From Streptomyces sp. SLBN-31 (GTDB lineage Bacteria > Actinomycetota > Actinomycetes > Streptomycetales > Streptomycetaceae), in the NCBI RefSeq assembly GCF_006715395.1, contig NZ_VFNC01000003.1:496001-560000 (forward strand): a DNA stretch of 64,000 nt, read 5' to 3'. Below the pieces are notes generated by a model. The model had not been told where the DNA came from, did no database searches, and worked only from the letters and a program-made list of their open reading frames with translations. A program made the position numbers and the translations under genes. Positions 26,350-34,036 of this stretch are shown in pieces; position 1 is the stretch's first letter; each line of letters starts with the position of its first letter.

Positions 26350-26376
26350 CCGTGGCGCGCGGGGACGCCGGGAGTG

Positions 26377-27930
26377 TTACGGATCCACCTTTTGCGCACC
26401 GCCCGCGCTGCCCGCGCGCGCCGCCTCACGGGCCTGTGTGCGGGCGTGGGACGGGTTGAGGAACCAGTGCCGGGCCGACGCCGCCCACCACGCGGCCGCG
26501 AAGCCGAGGACCACCAGGACGGCGACGGGCGCGTAGTTGAAGGTCTCCGAGGTGACCGGGGAGACCTGGGGCAGCATGAACAGGACCGTGATGACACCGA
26601 CCCACACCACCGACACCCAGCCGATCAGCGTCGACCAGCGGCCCAGGTGCCACGGTCCCCGCTCGAAGGCGTCCCCCTTGCGCACCCGCAGCAGCGTCGG
26701 GATGACGTAGGCGATGTAGAGGCCGATGACCGCGATCGACGTCACCGCCGCGTACGCCGTGACATTGATCAGGTACGGCAGCCCCAGCACCAGCGCCCCC
26801 ACCGCCGCCAGCCACACGGCCGCTACGGGCGTCCGGGTGCGCGGGCTGACGGTGTGCCAGACACGGGAGAAGGGAAGCGCGCCGTCGCGCGAAAAGGCGT
26901 AGATCATACGGCTGTTGGCGGTCACGGACGCCATCCCGCAGAACAGCTGCGCCCCGATCACGACCAGGAGCAGCAGCTTCCCGGCCGTCGCCCCCAGCGC
27001 GTCCAGCAGGATCTGGGCCGGCGGCGCACCCGTCGCGGACCCGAGCTCCTTGTCGTAGGACTGGATGGCGAAGGTGAAGCCGAGGAGCAGGACGAAGCCC
27101 GCGATCCACGACGTCCAGATCGACTGCACGATGCCCTTCGGGCCCGCGGTGGACGCGTCGTGGGTCTCCTCCGTCATATGGGCGGAGGCGTCGTAGCCGG
27201 TGAAGGTGTACTGGGCCATCAGCAGGCCCAGCAACACGACGTACACCCCGCTGCCCCAGCCCGTGTTGTTGACGAACTTCCCGAACACGAAGGAAGCCGA
27301 CTGGTGATGGTCGGGTACGAAGGCCAGCGCGCCGACGATCACGCCGACGCCCAGCACGTGCCACCACACGCTGATGTCGTTGAGCAGGGCGACGATCTTC
27401 ACGCCGAAGGTGTTCAGCAGGCCGTGCAGCAGCAGGATCGCGGCGAACAGCAGGACCGTCCGCCCCTTCGTCACCTCGAAGCCGAACTGCAGGTTCAGGT
27501 ACGCGCCGAGGAAGGAGGCGGCACCGAAGTCGATGCCGGCCGTCACCGCCACCTGGCCCAGCACGTTGAACCAGCCCGTGAACCACGCCCAGGCGGCGGC
27601 GGTGCGCGGTGGCGCGAGCCGGTGCGCCCAGAAGTACAGGCCGGCCGAGGTCGGGTAGGCCGAACAGATCTCGGCCATCGACAGCCCCACGAACAGCGTC
27701 ATCAGGCCCACGGCCACCCAACCCCAGGTGATCACCGCCGGACCACCCGTGTTCATGCCGAAGGCGTAGAGGGTCAGGCAGCCCGACAGGACCGAGATGA
27801 TCGTGAAGGAGACCGCGTAGTTGCTGAACGCCGACATCCGGCGGGCAAGGACCTGCGTGTAGCCGAGCTGGGCAAGCCGCTCTTCGTCGGAAAGGCCCGA
27901 CTGCCCGCTCGCTATGGCGTCATCTGTCAT
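26377..27930 (-). CDS. APC superfamily amino acid permease
   Basis: Integral membrane transporter of 517 residues with about twelve hydrophobic segments. Family motifs are SAFSNYAVSFTIISVLSG in the first helix, MAEICSAYPTSAGLYFWA, and FTGYDASAHMTEETHDAS, typical of the amino acid/GABA-choline type APC permeases. It is expected to import an amino acid or amine by proton symport, but the substrate cannot be read from sequence. It is a single-gene unit on the minus strand with its own hairpin terminator. Confidence 0.88.
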   Translation of the reverse strand: MTDDAIASGQSGLSDEERLAQLGYTQVLARRMSAFSNYAVSFTIISVLSGCLTLYAFGMNTGGPAVITWGWVAVGLMTLFVGLSMAEICSAYPTSAGLYFWAHRLAPPRTAAAWAWFTGWFNVLGQVAVTAGIDFGAASFLGAYLNLQFGFEVTKGRTVLLFAAILLLHGLLNTFGVKIVALLNDISVWWHVLGVGVIVGALAFVPDHHQSASFVFGKFVNNTGWGSGVYVVLLGLLMAQYTFTGYDASAHMTEETHDASTAGPKGIVQSIWTSWIAGFVLLLGFTFAIQSYDKELGSATGAPPAQILLDALGATAGKLLLLVVIGAQLFCGMASVTANSRMIYAFSRDGALPFSRVWHTVSPRTRTPVAAVWLAAVGALVLGLPYLINVTAYAAVTSIAVIGLYIAYVIPTLLRVRKGDAFERGPWHLGRWSTLIGWVSVVWVGVITVLFMLPQVSPVTSETFNYAPVAVLVVLGFAAAWWAASARHWFLNPSHARTQAREAARAGSAGGAQKVDP

Positions 27931-28028
27931 GCCCCCAGCGATTCCCTCGGCAGAGGCGTGACATGCGTCACAAGATAGGTGCTTTGGCCAAAAGTTTTCC
28001 GTGGCCGGTAAGCGCCCTGCGAACGCGG

Positions 28029-28062
28029 GAGGGCCCGTACGACCGAAGTCGTACGGGCCCTC
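28029..28062 (-). terminator. terminator of the DEAD-box helicase gene
   Basis: Perfect 15-bp stem (GAGGGCCCGTACGAC / GTCGTACGGGCCCTC) closed by a CGAA tetraloop, 18 bases after the helicase stop on the minus strand. Confidence 0.82.
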
Positions 28063-28079
28063 GTTCAGCTCACTCGGTG

Positions 28080-30188
28080 TCAGCCGTTGCGCTTCCAGCG
28101 CGGCTTGTCATCCCGGCGCCCGAAGGAACCGGTGCCACGGTGGTCGTCACGGCGACCGTAGGGGCGGTCGTGGCCGCCGGAGCGGAAGCCCGGGCGGTCG
28201 TCACGGCGGTCGCGGTTGAACGGACGGTCGCTGCCACGGTGACCGCCGCGGTCGTCCCGGCGCTCGAAGGAACGGCCGGCCGGACGGTCGTCACGGCGGA
28301 AGCCGCCGCGCTCGTTGTCCCGGCGCTCGAAGGAGCGGCCGGCCGGGCGGTCGTCACGACGCTCGAAGGAACGACCACCACGGTCGTCACGACGCTCGTC
28401 ACGGCGGAAGCCGCCACGGTCACCGCGGTCGTTGTCCCGGCGCTCGAAGGAGCGGCCGGCCGGGCGGTCGTCACGGCGCTCGAAGGAACGCCCACCACGG
28501 TCGTCACGACGCTCGTCACGGCGGAAGCCGCCACGGTCACCGCGGTCGTTGTCCCGGCGCTCGAAGGAGCGGCCACCACGGTCGTCACGACGCTCGAAGG
28601 AACGACCACCACGGTCGTCACGGCGGAAGCCGCCACGGTCACCGCGGTCGTTGTCCCGGCGCTCACGACGCTCGTACGACGGGGCCGGCTCCGCGCGCTC
28701 GACGTCCTGCGCGACCGGCTGCTCCGGCACGGACGCCTCGGTCACGGTCCCGGCGGCCTCGGTGACCGCCGCCTGCGCCTCGGCCACCGCCGTCTCGGGG
28801 TCCTCTCCGCGCTCGCGGGCGACCCGGGCGACGAGCCGGTCGGCCTCCTCGCGCAGCTCGGTCGCGCGCCGCTGCGCCCGCTCCAGCTGCTTGGTGAGGT
28901 GGGCGACCTCGCGCTCCGCCAGCTGAGCCGCGTTGGCCGCGGACTCGGACTGGACCTCGGTCATCGAACGGGCGCCGGTGATCTCGGCGACCTCGGGCTC
29001 GAAGGCCGTCCCGGAGTTGATGATGTGACGCCCGGCGTCGACGCCCGCGTCCTCCATCAGGCGGAAGATCTGGCGGCGCTGGTGCGGCAGCGACAGGGAC
29101 ACGACCGTACCGGTGCGGCCGGCACGAGCGGTACGCCCGGCGCGGTGCAGGTAGTCCTTGTGGTCGCCGGCCGGGTCCACGTTCAGGACGAGGTCGATGC
29201 CGTCGACGTGGATGCCGCGGGCGGCGACGTCGGTGGCGACGAGCGCGTTGACGTAACCGTCCTTGAAGTCGGCCAGCGTGCGGGTGCGCGCGCCCTGGGT
29301 CATGCCGCCGTGCAGCGCGTCGGCCTTCACGCCCGCCTCGCGCAGCTGCTCGGCGATGCGGTCCGCGCCCAGCTGGGTGCGGACGAAGATGATGGTGCGG
29401 CCCTTGCGGGAGGCGATGGCCGCGGTGACCGGCGCCTTGTCCTTGGGCTTCACGATCAGGATGTGGTGCGACATGGTCGTGACGTTGCCCTGGGCGCTGT
29501 CGACCTCGTGCGTGACCGGCTCGCTCAGGTAGCGCTTGACCAGGGTGGAGATCTCGTTCTCCATCGTGGCCGAGAACAGCATCCGCTGGCCGCCGGCCGG
29601 GATCTGGTCGAGCAGTTCGGTGACCTCGGGCAGGAAGCCCAGGTCCGACATCTGGTCGGCCTCGTCGAGGACGGCGACCTCGACGTTCTCCAGGGAGCAG
29701 GCGCCGCGGTTGATGATGTCTCGCAGCCGGCCCGGGGTGGCGACGAGGATGTCGACGCCGCGCTCCAGGGCGTAGATCTGGTTGCCCATCGACGTACCGC
29801 CGCAGACGACCTTCATCTTGAGGCCGAGGACGTCGCCGTAGGGCTGGAGGGCGTCCGCGACCTGCATCGCGAGCTCACGGGTCGGGGTGAGGATGACGGC
29901 GCGCGGCTTGTGCTTCTCGGTGCGGCCACCGGCGAGACGCGCCATGGTCGGCAGACCGAAGGAGAGGGTCTTGCCGGAGCCGGTGCGGCCACGGCCGAGG
30001 ATGTCCTTGCCGGCCAGGGCGTCCGGGATGGTCGCGGCCTGGATCGGGAAGGGGGTGGTCACGCCGTTCTGGGCGAGCTTGCGCACGACGCCCTCGGGGA
30101 GGCCGAGGTCCGAGAAGGTGACCTCGACGGCGTCCTCGGTGCCCTCGTTCTCGGGCACGACGACGTGATCAGTACTGGAAATGGACAT
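28080..30188 (-). CDS. DEAD-box RNA helicase with long RGG/RDDR repeat tail
   Basis: ATP-dependent RNA helicase of 702 residues from the ATG at 30188. Core motifs in order: Q-motif region (GVTTPFPIQAATIPDALAGK), Walker A GRTGSGKT near residue 70, PTRELAMQVA, DEAD (VLDEADQMSDLGF near 176), SAT (MLFSATM), and HRAGRTARAGRTG. After a helical, Ala/Glu-rich linker, the last 200 residues (about 503-702) are repeats of RRDNDRGDRGGFRRDERR and DDRGGRSFERR, an arginine-glycine-rich tail that should bind RNA non-specifically. Likely roles are ribosome assembly, mRNA turnover or cold adaptation. GGAAGG lies 12 bases before the start. Confidence 0.92.
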   Translation of the reverse strand: MSISSTDHVVVPENEGTEDAVEVTFSDLGLPEGVVRKLAQNGVTTPFPIQAATIPDALAGKDILGRGRTGSGKTLSFGLPTMARLAGGRTEKHKPRAVILTPTRELAMQVADALQPYGDVLGLKMKVVCGGTSMGNQIYALERGVDILVATPGRLRDIINRGACSLENVEVAVLDEADQMSDLGFLPEVTELLDQIPAGGQRMLFSATMENEISTLVKRYLSEPVTHEVDSAQGNVTTMSHHILIVKPKDKAPVTAAIASRKGRTIIFVRTQLGADRIAEQLREAGVKADALHGGMTQGARTRTLADFKDGYVNALVATDVAARGIHVDGIDLVLNVDPAGDHKDYLHRAGRTARAGRTGTVVSLSLPHQRRQIFRLMEDAGVDAGRHIINSGTAFEPEVAEITGARSMTEVQSESAANAAQLAEREVAHLTKQLERAQRRATELREEADRLVARVARERGEDPETAVAEAQAAVTEAAGTVTEASVPEQPVAQDVERAEPAPSYERRERRDNDRGDRGGFRRDDRGGRSFERRDDRGGRSFERRDNDRGDRGGFRRDERRDDRGGRSFERRDDRPAGRSFERRDNDRGDRGGFRRDERRDDRGGRSFERRDDRPAGRSFERRDNERGGFRRDDRPAGRSFERRDDRGGHRGSDRPFNRDRRDDRPGFRSGGHDRPYGRRDDHRGTGSFGRRDDKPRWKRNG
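28083..28680. repeat. imperfect tandem repeats encoding the RGG tail
   Basis: Roughly 33-90 bp in-frame units, each encoding variants of RGGRSFERRDD and RGDRGGFRRDERRDD, recur through the last 600 bases of the helicase gene. Long stretches are near-identical, for example around 28380-28450 and 28495-28570. Such arrays are prone to copy-number change, so tail length probably varies between strains. Confidence 0.85.
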
Positions 30189-30426
30189 GCGTATGCGAAA
30201 CCTTCCGGAGTCTCGTCGGCACGCGCCCGTCAACTCCGTGATTCGCAATACGACCGCCTCTATGCGGTCAGCCACGGCAAGGGAGAGAACGCGCCACACG
30301 GCGCTCTCTGCAATGGCGCCGGGCAATGGGATCAAACGATCTACCACCATACGCACCCACCAGCCCCCAGGGCAAACCGAACCCCACGGACGTAGGCGAC
30401 ATCACACTCCCGCCCCGCCGCGCGCT

Positions 30427-30951
30427 CTACACCGGTGCCCCCGCCGTCGGCGCGGGCTCCCGCTGCGCCAGCTGTGGCCCCGGGTCCGGGTGCGCCGACG
30501 AGGACGGCTCGGCCGACGGCGGGGGTTCGGGGGCGGAGGACGTCGGCTGCTCGGTCGGCGTGGGCGGCTGCGGGTCGGTGTGCGTGGGGGTGGGCGTCGC
30601 CCGCGTCGGCGTGGGAGCGCCGGGCCGGTCGGTCCTGCCCGCCCCGCCCCGCGCGGGCGCGGAGGCGGTCGCACCGGCGGACGGCGAGGCCGAGGGGGAG
30701 TCGGACTTCCCACCGTGCTTGCCCTTGCCCTTCCTGCCCGGGTGCTTGCCGTCGGCCGCCGCTCCCAGCCCCCATCCGCCGCCGGAGATCGCCGTGCCCC
30801 CGTCGGGTGCCTCGCCGCCGTGCGGCCCCGCCGAGTGCGAGGGCCTCGCGCCGTCGCCCCCCGCGTCCTCACCCACGCTCATGCAGCCGGCGGCGGTGGC
30901 GACGGCCATGACGGTGGCGGCCAGACGGACGGGTACGTACATGGGGCGCAC
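30427..30951 (-). CDS. putative secreted lipoprotein, Pro/Ser/Thr-rich
   Basis: About 174 residues from a GTG at 30951, which sits nine bases after AGAGG. The N-terminus (VPVRLAATVMAVATAAGCMS) is a lipoprotein signal ending in a lipobox-like TAAGC, so the mature protein should be lipidated at Cys. The remainder is low-complexity: Gly-rich, a basic GRKGKGKHGGK patch, and a Pro/Thr tail (TPTHTDPQPPTPTEQPT). There is no recognisable domain and no assigned function. It is divergent from the VOC-domain gene. Confidence 0.6.
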   Translation of the reverse strand: MRPMYVPVRLAATVMAVATAAGCMSVGEDAGGDGARPSHSAGPHGGEAPDGGTAISGGGWGLGAAADGKHPGRKGKGKHGGKSDSPSASPSAGATASAPARGGAGRTDRPGAPTPTRATPTPTHTDPQPPTPTEQPTSSAPEPPPSAEPSSSAHPDPGPQLAQREPAPTAGAPV

Positions 30952-31090
30952 GGGAAGCCACCTCTCAGGCGGGAAAGACGTCAACATGCCCAACTCCCGC
31001 CGCCCACGGGAGGACACGCGCCCCGCCCGGCACGGCGCTACCGTGGCCGCGCACCGACCGTCCGAAAACGGCGCCCAAGGAGAACGTCTC

Positions 31091-31501
31091 ATGCAGATCG
31101 CGGCCGCACGGAAGATCACCACGTTCCTGATGTTCGAGGGCGACGCGGAGAACGCGATGAACTTCTACGTCTCGCTCTTCGACGACGCCGAGATCGTCGG
31201 CCTCACCCGCTACGGCGCCGACGGCCCCGGCAAGGAGGGAAGCGTGCAGCACGCCACCTTCTCCCTCGCCGGCACGCAGTTCATGTGCATCGACAGCCCC
31301 GCCCACCACGAGTTCACCTTCACGCCCGCGGCCTCCCTGTTCGTGCAGTGCGAGGACGAGGCCGAGCTCGACCGGCTGCACGCGGCCCTCTCCGAAGGGG
31401 GCGGCGAGCTCATGCCGCCGGGCGACTACGGCTTCAGCCGGAAGTTCACCTGGGTCAACGACCGCTTCGGCGTCTCCTGGCAACTGAACCTGCCCGCCTG
31501 A
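31091..31501 (+). CDS. VOC (glyoxalase-like, PhnB-type) superfamily protein
   Basis: Small cytoplasmic protein of 136 residues with the vicinal-oxygen-chelate fold. Diagnostic segments are TFLMFEGDAENAMNFYVSLF, HATFSLAGTQFMCID, TPAASLFVQCEDEAELDRL and FGVSWQLN, typical of PhnB-like proteins. AAGGAG precedes the ATG at 31091. Metal-binding positions are only partly conserved and the substrate is unknown. Two more short genes follow on the same strand, within 50-70 bases each. Confidence 0.85.
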   Translation: MQIAAARKITTFLMFEGDAENAMNFYVSLFDDAEIVGLTRYGADGPGKEGSVQHATFSLAGTQFMCIDSPAHHEFTFTPAASLFVQCEDEAELDRLHAALSEGGGELMPPGDYGFSRKFTWVNDRFGVSWQLNLPA

Positions 31502-31546
31502 GCCCCCAAGCTCCGCCACGGGCGCCCCGTCCCCGACAATGGGCCT

Positions 31547-31897
31547 GTGCTGGAGATGACACGCGAATCGTTCGAGGAACTCGTCAGCCAGGCCCTGGAC
31601 CGGATCCCGTCCGAACTGACCCGGGTCATGGACAACGTCGCCGTGTTCGTCGAGGACGAACCTCCAGCCGACGACCCCGAGCTCCTGGGCCTGTACGAGG
31701 GAACCCCGCTCACCGACCGCGGCGAGTGGTACGCGGGGGTCCTGCCCGACCGCATCTCGATCTACATGGGCCCGACCCTGCGCCACTGCGAGACACGGGA
31801 GGACGTGGTCCACGAGGTCGCCGTGACCGTGATCCACGAGATCGCGCACCACTTCGGGATCGACGACGCGCGCCTGCACGAACTGGGCTGGGGCTGA
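31547..31897 (+). CDS. zincin-like metallopeptidase family protein
   Basis: Compact protein of 116 residues, matching in size and motif the small zincin-like metallopeptidase family common in actinobacteria. The zinc motif HEIAHHFGI (HExxH) lies near the C-terminus, followed by the expected third ligand region DDARLHELGWG. LGLYEGTPLTDRG and YAGVLPDRISIYMGP are also family features. Start is GTG at 31547; an in-frame ATG at 31556 is possible. Substrate unknown. Confidence 0.85.
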   Translation: MLEMTRESFEELVSQALDRIPSELTRVMDNVAVFVEDEPPADDPELLGLYEGTPLTDRGEWYAGVLPDRISIYMGPTLRHCETREDVVHEVAVTVIHEIAHHFGIDDARLHELGWG

Positions 31898-31964
31898 GCC
31901 GCGCGTCCGCGAACTCCTCACGCGGGCCCGCATATCGACGCCCGGACTTGGGCATACGGGACCA

Positions 31965-33554
31965 ATGGCCCGCGTCCCCGCCGTTGCCGTGACCGTCGTG
32001 AACCGCATACGGAAGTCCCCGCACATCCTGAACCGCCGCCAGCGCCGCACCCGTCGCCCGACCCCGTCCCTCGAACTGGTCCAGCAGCCGCGCCCCTGGG
32101 TCCGCGCCCTCGGACTCGTCGCCGTCGTGCTGCTGGGCGCCTGGCTGGGACTGCTGATCGTCGGCAACGTCCGGGTGCCGGTCGGGCCGATGAACACGAC
32201 GATGACCCTGCGGCCGTCCCTGTCCGGCGGCACGAAGATCAACGTCTCGCCGCTCGGCGCCCTCGAACTCAACACCCACCACGCGCCCGTCCGCCTCGAC
32301 GTCAACGTCGACCAGCTCGACGCGGCCCGCGCCCAGGCCCTGGTCGACCATCCCGAACGGCTCTCCGGCCTCCAGGACGAGGTCGTCCACGACGTCGAAC
32401 ACGGCACCCTCGACCTGGCCCTGCGCTCCTGCGTCGCGGTGGTCGCCGGCGCCTCGGCCCTGGGCCTCGCCGTCTACCGCCGCCCCCGCCGGGCCCTCGC
32501 CGCCGGCGGCACCGCCCTCGCCCTGCTGATGGCCTCCGGCGCGTCCGCGTACGCCACCTGGAACCCGGACTCGGTCCTCGAACCGAAGTACTCGGGCCTG
32601 CTCTCCTCGGCCCCCTCGCTCGTCGGCAACGCCCGCAACATCGTCACCGAGTTCGACGTCTACCAGAAGGAGCTGGCCCGCCTGGTGACGAACGTGACCA
32701 AGCTGTACGACGTCACCTCCACCCTCCCCGCCTACCAGCCGGACCCGACCACCATCCGGGTCCTGCACGTCTCGGACATCCACCTCAACCCGGCGAGCTG
32801 GAAGATCATCGCGTCGCTCGTGCGGCAGTACAGGGTGAACGTCATCGTCGACACCGGCGACACCATGGACCACGGCACGGCGGCCGAGAACGGCTTCCTG
32901 GACCCGATCGCGAACCTGGGAGCGCCGTACGTCTGGGTCCGCGGCAACCACGACTCCCATGTCACCCAGCGCTACCTGGAGCGCATGAAGAACGTCCACG
33001 TCCTCGACGAGGGCCGCGCCGAGACGGTCGCCGGACTGCGTTTCGCGGGCCTGGGCGACCCGCAGTTCACCCCCGACCGCTCCACGGTGACGGGTGCCGC
33101 CCAGTCGGAGGAACTGGCGGGGGCGCAGCTGGCCTCGGCCCTCGACGACCAGAAGGCGGCCGGCACCCCGGTCGACGTCGCGATGATCCACGAGCCCTCC
33201 GCCGCCCGCGAGGTCGACGGCACGGTCCCGCTGGTCCTCTGCGGCCATCTGCACCACGAGGGCGACGAGATCCTGAAGTACGGCACCCGGCTGCGGATGG
33301 AGGGCTCCACCGGCGGCAGCGGCCTGCGCGCCCTCGAGCACAAATACCCCGCGCCCATCGAGGCCTCGGTCCTCTACTTCGACCGCGACACCCGCCGCCT
33401 GCAGGCCTGGGACTCGATCAAACTGGGCGGTCTGGGCGAGACGACGGCCGAGGTCACCCGGCACCTGCCCAAGGAGAACCGGCCCGGAGCGACCCCCTCC
33501 CCGTCCGGCTCGTCCACGCCCGGCACCCCCTCGCCCTCTCCCTCGGGCTCGTAA
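31965..33554 (+). CDS. membrane-anchored metallophosphoesterase
   Basis: A 529-residue calcineurin-like phosphoesterase. The N-terminus is basic, followed by a membrane helix (VRALGLVAVVLLGAWLGLLI), and a second hydrophobic pair lies near residues 150-190. The catalytic domain carries all five metal-site motifs: VLHVSDIHLN, IVDTGDTMDHG, WVRGNHDSH, AMIHEPS and LCGHLHHEGDE. It ends in a Pro/Ser-rich tail. The catalytic domain is probably extracytoplasmic, or at least membrane-tethered. The substrate is not evident. Confidence 0.88.
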   Translation: MARVPAVAVTVVNRIRKSPHILNRRQRRTRRPTPSLELVQQPRPWVRALGLVAVVLLGAWLGLLIVGNVRVPVGPMNTTMTLRPSLSGGTKINVSPLGALELNTHHAPVRLDVNVDQLDAARAQALVDHPERLSGLQDEVVHDVEHGTLDLALRSCVAVVAGASALGLAVYRRPRRALAAGGTALALLMASGASAYATWNPDSVLEPKYSGLLSSAPSLVGNARNIVTEFDVYQKELARLVTNVTKLYDVTSTLPAYQPDPTTIRVLHVSDIHLNPASWKIIASLVRQYRVNVIVDTGDTMDHGTAAENGFLDPIANLGAPYVWVRGNHDSHVTQRYLERMKNVHVLDEGRAETVAGLRFAGLGDPQFTPDRSTVTGAAQSEELAGAQLASALDDQKAAGTPVDVAMIHEPSAAREVDGTVPLVLCGHLHHEGDEILKYGTRLRMEGSTGGSGLRALEHKYPAPIEASVLYFDRDTRRLQAWDSIKLGGLGETTAEVTRHLPKENRPGATPSPSGSSTPGTPSPSPSGS

Positions 33555-33634
33555 ACCGTTTTGGCGATAGGTCCCGGCATCCCATATGCTTCTCACGTCC
33601 CCGACGCGCCGCAAGGCGCCCAGGCGGGCCGATA

Positions 33635-33707
33635 GCCCTCATCGTCTAGCGGCCTAGGACGCCGCCCTTTCAAGGCGGTAGCACGGGTTCGAATCCCGTT
33701 GGGGGCA
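33635..33707 (+). tRNA. tRNA-Glu (UUC)
   Basis: Acceptor GCCCTCA pairs with TGGGGGC, anticodon loop CTTTCAA (UUC), T-arm ACGGGTTCGAATCCCGT, discriminator A. First of a cluster of three tRNAs on the plus strand. Confidence 0.95.
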
Positions 33708-33754
33708 CGCAAAACGGTGTGCGACACTAGGTTCACTGGTTCGCACAACAGCAA

Positions 33755-33829
33755 GGTCCTGTGGAGCAGTTTGGAGTGCTCGCCACCCTGTCAAGGTGGA
33801 GGCCGCGGGTTCAAATCCCGTCAGGACCG
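33755..33829 (+). tRNA. tRNA-Asp (GUC), copy 1
   Basis: Acceptor GGTCCTG pairs with CAGGACC, anticodon loop CTGTCAA (GUC), T-loop GGTTCAAATCC, discriminator G. Identical over its full length to the copy at 38085-38159 on the far side of hrpA. Confidence 0.95.
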
Positions 33830-33854
33830 CCAAGGCCTCGCAAGAGGCCTTGAT

Positions 33855-33928
33855 GGCTGGGTAGCTCAGTTGGTACGAGCGATCGCCTGAAAAGCGATAG
33901 GTCGCCGGTTCGACCCCGGCCCCAGCCA
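33855..33928 (+). tRNA. tRNA-Phe (GAA)
   Basis: Acceptor GGCTGGG pairs with CCCAGCC, D-arm GCTCAGTTGGTACGAGC, anticodon loop CTGAAAA (GAA), T-loop GGTTCGACCCC, discriminator A. A hairpin terminator follows at once. Confidence 0.95.
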
Positions 33929-33934
33929 CAACCA

Positions 33935-33960
33935 AGGCCCCGATCCTCGGATCGGGGCCT
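33935..33960 (+). terminator. terminator of the Glu-Asp-Phe tRNA cluster
   Basis: Inverted repeat AGGCCCCGATCC / GGATCGGGGCCT with a minimal loop, seven bases after tRNA-Phe. Confidence 0.75.
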
Positions 33961-34036
33961 CGTTGTATGCCCGGCCACCCACCCCGGTACAAATCGTTCG
34001 CCACGGATTTCCCGGGGATGAGATCCTGGATCGCGT

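Noticed and set aside
28083..28680. Regular repeats that could suggest a CRISPR array
   Set aside because: They are in-frame coding repeats of the helicase tail, with no unique spacers between fixed-length repeats and no cas genes.
30965..32407. 480-residue minus-strand frame across the VOC and metallopeptidase genes
   Set aside because: Antisense to three short genes with clear motifs.
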